DNA of 29,022 nucleotides from Thiorhodovibrio sp. (GTDB lineage Bacteria; Pseudomonadota; Gammaproteobacteria; Chromatiales; Chromatiaceae). The stretch is taken from assembly GCA_007128075.1 (NCBI GenBank), contig SKYD01000077.1, positions 1 to 29,022 of the forward strand, given 5' to 3'. Below the pieces are notes generated by a model. It searched no databases and was not told the origin of the DNA. It worked only from the letters and a program-made list of their open reading frames with translations. Shown here piece after piece: positions 23,260 to 29,022 of the stretch (positions within the stretch are counted from its first letter, which is position 1; every line of letters starts with the position of its first letter). The position numbers were made by a program, and so were the translations under genes.

Positions 23260-23705
23260 AAGTCACGCGGATTTTGCACGCCAAGCGCGAGCACATTCGC
23301 AAGTTCAACCTAGGACGCAAAAAAACTGAACCGACAACTGGATAAAACCCACGCGCAAATTCGCGACATCGTTTTTCAATCTGTTCAGCAGAAGATTTAA
23401 CCGCGCCGATGGCGGGCAAGTCTTTCGGCAAGAATGTCAATCGTCGGCTGGCAAGCTGGACGAAAGGTGTTATTGCCGAAGCACTTGATTGTGTTTCAAG
23501 CCGTCGAGGTTCGACGGTCGTTGTGGTCAATCCTGCTTACACATCGCAAATGGATTCTCGAACTGGATGCCTTGACGGCAAACGGCAAGGGGATCGATTT
23601 TACTGTTCCGACGGGGTTGTGTTGCAGGCAGACCAGAACGCTGCGCGAAATGTGCTGGCGAGATTGTATGACCCTGACATCGAGCGGTTCACGCCGTTCA
23701 AGTAA
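23256..23705 (+). pseudogene. tnpB: tnpB (RNA-guided nuclease) pseudogene, N-terminal deletion and two frame breaks
   Basis: Three fragments align in order with IS607-associated TnpB. MKVTRILHAKREHI is the true N-terminus. RKFNLGRKK continues, one base out of frame, into LNRQLDKTHAQIRDIVFQSV; the break is a run of seven A (23319-23325) where six would keep frame. EDLTAPMAGKSFGKNVNRRL (from 23391, frame changed again with some bases lost) then runs to the C-terminus with the SSRRGSTVVVVNPAYTSQMD zinc-finger region and the RuvC-III motif ADQNAARN. Between HI and RK more than 200 residues, including the RuvC-I aspartate, are missing. The nuclease must be dead. Confidence 0.85.
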
Positions 23706-23823
23706 GGTGAAAGAAATTTTGCTGGAACGGACTCAGCGCCTCCGGTTGGGACTGCTCAACCAGGACTCCAGTTGCTCGCCCTTCGGGGCGCTATCAACGG
23801 AGAGCGAATTACCGAAAAACCAT
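23640..23823 (+). ncRNA. Candidate omega (guide) RNA region at the IS607 right end
   Basis: In IS200/IS605 and IS607 elements the guide RNA scaffold overlaps the tnpB 3' end and runs to the element end. Here 23706-23823 contains GGTTG...CAACC and GCGCC-type pairings and a tight hairpin GCCCTTCGGGGC, then no ORF. Position and folding potential fit; no homologue was compared. With tnpB dead, it would be a relic or act in trans. Confidence 0.35.
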
Positions 23824-23848
23824 CCTGAGCAACTTTGTTCAGGTTTTT
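23824..23848 (+). terminator. Intrinsic terminator after the IS607 element
   Basis: CCTGAGCAA and TTGTTCAGG form a 9-bp stem with one G-T wobble and a short loop, followed by TTTTT. It ends 11 bases before the cytochrome ATG, insulating that gene from the IS607 transcript; the AGGA that follows is its ribosome site. Confidence 0.7.
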
Positions 23849-23859
23849 AGGAACAGCCA

Positions 23860-25170
23860 ATGAATAAGCGTTTTGTTTTCGGGATTGGGTTATTGCTGTG
23901 TGCGCTGTTTGGTTACAGCATACTGTTGACAGCCTCGGAGCCAGAGCCAGCCAAGCTCCATCATGTCTCGTCTGAGGTTTGTGCCAACTGTCATGCTGAA
24001 ATTTATCGCCAATGGCGCGGCTCGATGCATGCCCAAAGCACCGCGTTGAGCGATCCCATCCACGAGGTTTTTTATCGCCAAGAAGTTGGCGATCCGCGAC
24101 AAGAAGGCATGAAACATCTGCAATCGGGCACCTTCCCGATCTGTTTGCAATGTCACGCCCCTAATGCCGCGATTGACCAAACCACAAAACTCGATGCCCA
24201 CACCGCCTACAGCGAAGGGGTCAACTGTGTTGCTTGTCACACCTTGGCGCGCTTTAAGGGCACCCAAGGTGACGATGGAGAATTGTTGCGGGTCGGGATG
24301 CAGGCCTATGAACGCTCCGAGGTGCTGCAAGGTCCCTTGGGCATGAACAATGCCCTGGCGGATTTGCTCGCCAGCAGCGATGATCTGTTTGGCGGCGCGG
24401 GTCTTGCGGTCAGCGATTCGCAGCGGCCCAATCCGCATCTTGGCGCACCAGTGACACTGGATGGCAAAACCATCCCCGCACTGTCGATGGAAGGCAATCC
24501 ACGGTTAATGAAAAGCTCGGATATCTGCATGGGCTGTCATGATCAGCGCAACAATCCGCACGGTGTGCCGCTGTGTCAAACTGGCGATGAGTTCCGCGCA
24601 AGTGGCTCACAGGTCACTTGTCTATCTTGCCACATGCCAATCAACGCCGGGCTGGCGGATCATTCGATGCCTGGTGGGCATATTCCATCGATGGTGGCAC
24701 GCGGCGTGCTGTTTGATGTCGATGTTGAGCGTGCGGGCGACACACTCCAAACCACGGTGACTTTGAAAAATCCATTGCCGCACGCGATGCCTACCGGTGC
24801 GCCATTTCGCAATGTCTACTTTAAGTTAATGGCGTATGACAGCAGCGGCACTTTGCTGTGGCAAAATGCCGAGGGGCATCCATCGCAAGACGACCCACAG
24901 GCCTATCTATCCTATGCCTTAGCCGATGCTGACGGTCAACCCGCGCCGCCGCCCACTGCCACCCAGCCTGGCGATGACACCCGACTGCAACCGCACGAAG
25001 AGCGCAATCTAGTCTATGAAATTCCAGCATCCGGTGTGGTGCTGGTGCGCGGCGAGCTGTATTACAATCTGCTATGGCCAAGCCTAGTTGAGCGTTTCTC
25101 GCATCTGCCCAAAGAGCTCACTGACCCGATGCAGATTGCTGTCGCCGAGCGGCTGATCACCAGCGAATAA
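23860..25170 (+). CDS. Pentahaem cytochrome c (c554-like)
   Basis: This 436-residue periplasmic multihaem cytochrome has a signal peptide or anchor (VFGIGLLLCALFGYSILLTA, 6-25) and five CxxCH haem sites: CANCH 41, CLQCH 95, CVACH 123, CMGCH 223 and CLSCH 254. The N-terminal block SSEVCANCHAEIYRQW is typical of cytochrome c554-type proteins. The C-terminal ~170 residues contain no haem site and look like a beta-rich domain (TLKNPLPHAMPTG, PHEERNLVYEIP). It should carry electrons in the periplasm; the partner is unknown. The AGGA ribosome site lies 7-10 bases upstream. A terminator precedes it, so its promoter is not obvious, and the IS607 insertion may have altered its expression. Confidence 0.9.
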   Translation: MNKRFVFGIGLLLCALFGYSILLTASEPEPAKLHHVSSEVCANCHAEIYRQWRGSMHAQSTALSDPIHEVFYRQEVGDPRQEGMKHLQSGTFPICLQCHAPNAAIDQTTKLDAHTAYSEGVNCVACHTLARFKGTQGDDGELLRVGMQAYERSEVLQGPLGMNNALADLLASSDDLFGGAGLAVSDSQRPNPHLGAPVTLDGKTIPALSMEGNPRLMKSSDICMGCHDQRNNPHGVPLCQTGDEFRASGSQVTCLSCHMPINAGLADHSMPGGHIPSMVARGVLFDVDVERAGDTLQTTVTLKNPLPHAMPTGAPFRNVYFKLMAYDSSGTLLWQNAEGHPSQDDPQAYLSYALADADGQPAPPPTATQPGDDTRLQPHEERNLVYEIPASGVVLVRGELYYNLLWPSLVERFSHLPKELTDPMQIAVAERLITSE

Positions 25171-25198
25171 CAGTGTTGATTTGGTTACAAGACCTGAC

Positions 25199-25220
25199 AG
25201 CCGGGAAAGACCGGCTTTTT
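25199..25220 (+). terminator. Intrinsic terminator of the cytochrome gene
   Basis: AGCCGG and CCGGCT form a 6-bp stem with the loop GAAAGA, followed by a short T run. It begins 28 bases after the cytochrome stop. Confidence 0.75.
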
Positions 25221-25222
25221 GA

Positions 25223-25262
25223 ACAGTACTTTGATGCTTTTGTACTGTACTGAGTTTTTTTT
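25223..25262. repeat. Inverted repeat with T run upstream of DUF1631
   Basis: ACAGTAC (25223-25229) and GTACTGT (25242-25248) form an inverted repeat with a 12-base loop, followed by eight T (25255-25262). It may be a second terminator of the cytochrome unit or an operator; a TTGTAC box (25240) and TAAAAT (25265-25270) are spaced 19 bases and could promote the DUF1631 gene, starting 3 bases before its ATG at 25274. Confidence 0.45.
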
Positions 25263-25273
25263 GATAAAATATC

Positions 25274-27298
25274 ATGAGTCGATCCACCTCGTCATTGACT
25301 GAAACTGAACGCGCCCAGCACCAAGCGATTTTGCTGCCTCGCTATGCCGCGACTGCCAAAGCCTTTTGTGCGCCGCGGCTGGCGCGATTTTTAGAGCAGA
25401 TTCCCATCACCTTGAACGAATTTGCCGACCGTGCCGGCAATGAGGAGGAGCGGGAAGGCTATCTCCACGCCATCGCCACTATAGAAGCGCAACGGGCGGA
25501 ATTTAGCCGCCGCTTTGATCAAGAACTTGACCGAGGGTTGACCCAATTCCGCCAATCTCTTGCTGAATCCAATGTCTGCGATGGCAGTCTCGCCGCACTC
25601 AATCCCGAAGAATCGCGGGCAGTGGATAATCTCATCGTGCAGAGCAATGCCACCTGTTTTCCAGCCCTCTACGCACTCAGTCAACGCCTGGCAGTGATCG
25701 GTGGCGGCAAAAAGCTCAAAGATTGCGAGATTCCAGCCGGCCCCTATCATCTGGTGCATGCCTTTCGCTATGCTTTGGAAAGCTGGCCGCTGGCGGTGCC
25801 GATTCGGCTGCTGCTCTATGCCTTATTTCATATTCATCTCACCCGAGGTGCGCTCACACTCTATGAAGAACTCAACGACACCCTAAAATCAGCAGGCATT
25901 TTGCCGCGCACCCGCCCGATTCGGCTCAAATCAGGGAGCAATAAGAACCCACCGAGCAGCGAAGACGACAATACGCAAGGGCATAGCGAGACTGAATTGC
26001 TCGATTCCATTTTGGCACTGGTCACTGCGCGCCGAGAGCCGTCCGTTGATGCAGGGCGCGTGACCGGGGTTTCGCAGTCGATGCGCAGTGACCAAGACAG
26101 CCAACCTGGAGAATTTAGCTGCAAACTGGAGCGTCAACTGCTCGATATGATCAGCGCGCTCTTTGAGCAGATGCGCACCCTGCCGATTTTGCCCTATGTG
26201 GTTAAATCGAGTTTAAGCGCGCTGCAAATTCCTTATCTGCGGCTGGCACTGAGCGAACGCAGCTTTGTGGTCAATCAGCACCATCCAGCGCGGCTGTTGT
26301 TTAATGAGATGATCGCCGCAGGCGGGCTGTGGGTCGATGAATCCAATCTCAAGCGCGGTATTTTCCCCGCAATTGAGCAGACGGTCGAACAGCTCATTGC
26401 CGCCCGTCCGCTGGATTCTGCACTTTGCGTGCAATTGCACAGCGATTTTGAACGGCGGGTACGCGAACAGCGGCAGCGTCATCAACACATCGACCAGTCG
26501 CCGCACCCTCTTAGCCCGCAACCCGAGCAACTCAGACAGGCGCGCCAGCAGGCAGCAAGCGAGATTGACGCGCTCATCGAACGCTACCCACTGCCAGAAC
26601 CTGTGCGCGGTCTGCTTGAGGGGGCGTGGCAAGAACGCTTAACTGCGATTGCGCTGCATCCAAGCGATGACGCGCAACGCCAGAGCTGGCTGGAGGCGAC
26701 GACCACCGCGCAGCAGTTGGCAGAATTATTCAATCCTGAACTTAGCACTGCTGTATGGCAAACTCGGCTGCATGAGTTACCACAACTGTGCAAACGACTG
26801 CGCAACGGGGTGACCCGCATGGGCAGTCACAATCAGGCATTGTTAGCCGCTGTGCTGGATATGCTTAGTCATTCGCGCTCATTGCGACATCTGGTGCCCA
26901 GCGAGGATCAACGCCCCGCAGTGTCGCTGGAATCGTTCAGCACCCCAGATCAGCGTGATGAATTGATCGGCATGCGCCCCCTGGTCGAGGAAACCGATTT
27001 GTTGGGCGGCGCCTCAACAGCAACCGTGCGGGCAATGATCGAGCAATTGCGCGACACCAAACAGGGCACCTGGTTTGAGCTTGACGAATGCCAGCGCGAT
27101 GGCAGCCGCAAACGGCGGCGGATTCAGTTGTCGTGGATTAGCCCACTGACCTCGACCTGTCTTGTGATCGATTCAGCCGGTGATAAGGTCGATCTTTCCA
27201 GCTTAGGCGAGCTTGCGCAGGCACTGCTCAACGGACAAGCGCGGGTTGCCAATAGCGATGACAGCACCAGCACCAGCGATTTCACCCGTGAGCTTTAG
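25274..27298 (+). CDS. DUF1631 family protein
   Basis: This 674-residue cytoplasmic protein matches DUF1631 in length and layout. An N-terminal helical region (TERAQHQAILLPRYAATAKA) leads into a long alpha-helical middle, a low-complexity acidic patch near 225 (NKNPPSSEDDNTQG), and a C-terminal PilZ-like beta domain (GTWFELDE, RIQLSWISPLTSTCLVIDSA). These proteins are found in Gamma- and Betaproteobacteria; members have been linked to c-di-GMP binding or motility, but function is uncertain. No Shine-Dalgarno precedes ATG 25274. Its 3' end overlaps the convergent lytic transglycosylase gene by 4 bases. Confidence 0.82.
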   Translation: MSRSTSSLTETERAQHQAILLPRYAATAKAFCAPRLARFLEQIPITLNEFADRAGNEEEREGYLHAIATIEAQRAEFSRRFDQELDRGLTQFRQSLAESNVCDGSLAALNPEESRAVDNLIVQSNATCFPALYALSQRLAVIGGGKKLKDCEIPAGPYHLVHAFRYALESWPLAVPIRLLLYALFHIHLTRGALTLYEELNDTLKSAGILPRTRPIRLKSGSNKNPPSSEDDNTQGHSETELLDSILALVTARREPSVDAGRVTGVSQSMRSDQDSQPGEFSCKLERQLLDMISALFEQMRTLPILPYVVKSSLSALQIPYLRLALSERSFVVNQHHPARLLFNEMIAAGGLWVDESNLKRGIFPAIEQTVEQLIAARPLDSALCVQLHSDFERRVREQRQRHQHIDQSPHPLSPQPEQLRQARQQAASEIDALIERYPLPEPVRGLLEGAWQERLTAIALHPSDDAQRQSWLEATTTAQQLAELFNPELSTAVWQTRLHELPQLCKRLRNGVTRMGSHNQALLAAVLDMLSHSRSLRHLVPSEDQRPAVSLESFSTPDQRDELIGMRPLVEETDLLGGASTATVRAMIEQLRDTKQGTWFELDECQRDGSRKRRRIQLSWISPLTSTCLVIDSAGDKVDLSSLGELAQALLNGQARVANSDDSTSTSDFTREL

Positions 27299-28050
27299 GA
27301 GCGCAGCCTGGGGTTGCTGGCATGTAGATAGCGCAACACCGTGCGAACATAGTTTTGCGTCTCAGCGAACGGCGGAATTTGGCGACCATGACGGATTACC
27401 GCATTTTCCCCTGCATTGTACCCCGCCAGCGCCAGCCGCAAATCACCATCAAATTTATCCAGCAAAAAGCGCAGAAAACGCGCCCCGCCATCAATGTTTT
27501 GCGCTGGATCCCAGATATCAGTGACCCCAAAGCGTTTGGCAGTGGCAGGCATGAGCTGCATCAGCCCCGAAGCACCAGCGTGCGAGAGCGCGTCAGGACG
27601 ATAGGCCGATTCGGCACGAATCACCGCGTGCAATAGCTCAGGTGGCAAGTTGTAACGCTGCGCCGCCTGGTTGATGAGCGAGCGATATTGTTCACGACGC
27701 GCCGCCATCGAGCCACTGGCGCTGGGGCGTGGGCGGCTTTCCACTGGCTTGCTGGTGCCAAACAGGCGTTCCCACACCGCCTCGCGGCGTGCTTCCTGAC
27801 GGGCAAGTGCCAACTGCGCCTGCTGCTGGCGTTGCTGTTGGCTGTGCTGGCGATTATCCTGACTGAGCCGACTGCTGCTGCGCTTCCATTCGAGTTTTAG
27901 CCCTGGTGTGTCGAGCGGCTCATCGGAAAAAATGACCTGTCCTTGGTCATCAACATACTTAAACACCACATCAGCATTGACCGCTGCGGCACCCAACACC
28001 ACAATCAGTGCCGCAAAGCGCCAACGCGGCGGTTGTCGTCTGTTCGCCAT
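27295..28050 (-). CDS. Lytic transglycosylase (DUF4124-SLT)
   Basis: This 251-residue periplasmic protein has a signal peptide (ALIVVLGAAAVNA, cleavage around residue 26) and an N-terminal DUF4124 segment (DVVFKYVDDQGQVIFSDEPL). A Gln/Arg-rich linker (55-95) leads to a C-terminal SLT domain (124-245). The SLT domain shows AVIRAESAYRPDALS with catalytic Glu at 147, GASGLMQLMP, and LALAGYNAGENAV. It cuts peptidoglycan to give 1,6-anhydromuropeptides. The start ATG 28050 has GAGGAG at 28059-28064. It lies 17 bases after coq7 and converges with DUF1631. Confidence 0.92.
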   Translation of the reverse strand: MANRRQPPRWRFAALIVVLGAAAVNADVVFKYVDDQGQVIFSDEPLDTPGLKLEWKRSSSRLSQDNRQHSQQQRQQQAQLALARQEARREAVWERLFGTSKPVESRPRPSASGSMAARREQYRSLINQAAQRYNLPPELLHAVIRAESAYRPDALSHAGASGLMQLMPATAKRFGVTDIWDPAQNIDGGARFLRFLLDKFDGDLRLALAGYNAGENAVIRHGRQIPPFAETQNYVRTVLRYLHASNPRLRS

Positions 28051-28067
28051 GCAACATGCTCCTCAAC

Positions 28068-28712
28068 TTAAACCCAATAGGCACCGTGGGTCATCATCTT
28101 CGATGCAGCTTTCATCGCCAAAGCCAATGGACGCGGCAACGGTGCGCCGCCGGCGGTTTTGGCAACCTGGGCATGATGAATCTCGTCGGCTTTCATCTGC
28201 CCTAAAATCGAGCGGCTGCGCAGATCCTCTGGCGGCAAGCGGGTGAGGTGGGTATCCAGATGATCTTCCACCTGGCGTTCGGTTTCGACCACAAAGCCCA
28301 GGCTCCAGCGATCTCCCGCCAGCCCAGCGGCGGCTCCCAGCACCAGCGAGCCGGCATACCACAGTGGATTGAGCAAGCTTTTGCGAGCACCAAGCTCTTC
28401 AAGACGACCTTGACACCAGCGCAGATGGTCGCCTTCCTCACGAGCGGATTGTTCAAGCTGTGCCCGCATCTCAACCGAGCGCGCCGTGAGCGCCTGCCCT
28501 TGATAAAGTGCCTGAGCACAGACCTCACCAGCATGATTGACTCGCATCAGCCGCCCAGCGCGAGTACGCGCTGTATTGTCCAGCTCGCTGACGGGAACAT
28601 TTTTGCTAGGCGATTCACGCCCGGTGCCTTGAGGCTGGCCAAACAGCGTGCGCAAAGCCTGATCGAAGTGAATCAGTGTATGATCGACAGAGTTGAGATG
28701 GCGTGTGGTCAT
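28068..28712 (-). CDS. coq7: Ubiquinone biosynthesis hydroxylase Coq7
   Basis: This 214-residue di-iron monooxygenase catalyses a late hydroxylation in ubiquinone synthesis. The family ligands are visible: RVNHAGEVCAQALY (E63), REEGDHL (E93, H96), ETERQVEDHL (E145) and KADEIHHAQ (E177, H180). Two helices near 115-140 are hydrophobic and consistent with membrane association. ATG 28712 has AAAAGGA upstream on the minus strand. It is operonic with the lytic transglycosylase gene. Confidence 0.95.
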   Translation of the reverse strand: MTTRHLNSVDHTLIHFDQALRTLFGQPQGTGRESPSKNVPVSELDNTARTRAGRLMRVNHAGEVCAQALYQGQALTARSVEMRAQLEQSAREEGDHLRWCQGRLEELGARKSLLNPLWYAGSLVLGAAAGLAGDRWSLGFVVETERQVEDHLDTHLTRLPPEDLRSRSILGQMKADEIHHAQVAKTAGGAPLPRPLALAMKAASKMMTHGAYWV

Positions 28713-28749
28713 AAAATATCCTTTTATAAATCGGCAGTCTGATGGTTTG

Positions 28750-28779
28750 ACTATACTTGAGACCTTGCCCCAAAGTCAC
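28750..28779 (-). promoter_or_regulatory. Possible coq7 promoter
   Basis: On the minus strand GTGACT (28774-28779) and TATAGT (28750-28755) are separated by 18 bases, roughly 40 bases upstream of the coq7 ATG. The -35 box is a weak match, so this is tentative. Confidence 0.3.
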
Positions 28780-28842
28780 GACCAAGTATCGGCAGCAACA
28801 AAAATTTAAATTCGCGCTTGCCATCGCCACCCGCAATAGCAT

Positions 28843-29022
28843 TTAATGTGTGCTGTCATCTTCTATTTGTATCTGATTGTCACGGCGAAACGCATAGGCT
28901 TCTTGGATCAACGCCAGTCGGGCGCGTTCAGGTTGCCAGCGTTTGATGATCTCTGGCGATGGATCAACTTCTTGTTGCCACAGCCGCCACAGCACCAGCG
29001 CGTTGTCCCAATAAGCGCCTGC
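28843..29022 (-). CDS. Partial hypothetical protein (C-terminal 59 residues)
   Basis: An open frame enters from the right edge and ends with TAA at 28843-28845. The visible tail (AYWDNALVLWRLWQQEVDPS and then PERARLALIQEAYAFRRDN) is soluble and rich in Trp, Gln and Arg. I do not recognise the family. Codon use resembles the neighbouring chromosomal genes. The start and most of the protein lie outside the window. Confidence 0.7.
   Translation of the reverse strand, partial: AGAYWDNALVLWRLWQQEVDPSPEIIKRWQPERARLALIQEAYAFRRDNQIQIEDDSTH

Larger units (their letters stand above)
22590..23823 (+). mobile_element. IS607-family element (tnpA intact, tnpB decayed)
   Basis: The element has a serine transposase gene (22630-23259) followed, with a 4-base overlap, by a broken tnpB. 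Elements of this family have no terminal inverted repeats, so the ends given are approximate: the left end lies upstream of the promoter at 22594 and the right end between the tnpB stop and the terminator at 23824. It separates the sugar kinase gene from the cytochrome gene. Confidence 0.8.

Noticed and set aside
23890..24438. 182-residue minus-strand ORF opposite the cytochrome gene
   Set aside because: The plus strand encodes conserved CxxCH sites; the antisense frame is fortuitous.
1..29022. CRISPR array, tRNA or rRNA genes
   Set aside because: No regularly spaced direct repeats and no tRNA- or rRNA-like segments were seen on reading.

Overview
The window reads as a chromosomal segment of a Gammaproteobacterium, most likely a member of the Chromatiales or a related sulfur-oxidising or phototrophic lineage. 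This is inferred from gene content (smr<>surE-pcm-yqaA-nlpD block, coq7, DUF1631, DUF4212 plus VC_2705-type symporter, pentahaem cytochrome c, Mrp-type antiporter genes), not from a marker gene. Most genes are GC-moderate with tight, overlapping junctions.

Left edge to 3.3 kb: a minus-strand mrpE-F-G-DUF4040 membrane operon is followed by a small graveyard of accessory DNA. It holds a deleted ISAs1 transposase tail, an intact DUF2281/VapB-type antitoxin, a VapC PIN toxin that has lost its 3' half, and a Uma2-family nuclease gene that has lost its 3' end. The two broken genes are joined tail to tail near 2600.

From 3.3 to 8.6 kb is the most interesting part. An AT-rich DUF262-DUF1524 gene (GmrSD/BrxU/SspE-like type IV restriction architecture) lies 3 nt upstream of a gene for a divergent, apparently GTPase-dead FtsZ/tubulin-like protein. 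That gene overlaps by 1 nt with an active-looking PP2C phosphatase. Converging on this trio is an rtcB2-prfH operon (RNA ligase plus release-factor homologue that repair and rescue ribosomes damaged in the decoding centre), and beyond it a Smr-domain endonuclease gene. Nuclease, filament-like protein, phosphatase and ribosome repair side by side suggest a defence/stress island. The FtsZ-like/PP2C pairing is the best candidate here for an undescribed system.

From 9.3 to 22.5 kb is mostly conserved housekeeping: surE-pcm-yqaA-nlpD; a dual-receiver GGDEF protein with a degenerate signature; ruvA and a family 4 uracil-DNA glycosylase; a two-gene DUF4212/sodium symporter unit ended by a strong terminator; then moxR, sucB, an unrecognised cysteine-tailed protein, a GT-B glycosyltransferase and a PfkB sugar kinase.

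From 22.5 to 29.0 kb: an IS607-family element has an intact serine transposase (near-leaderless, consensus promoter) and a decayed tnpB. It sits upstream of a pentahaem cytochrome c gene, followed by a DUF1631 protein, a DUF4124-SLT lytic transglycosylase, coq7 and the 3' end of an unknown gene. No tRNA, rRNA or CRISPR array was seen.
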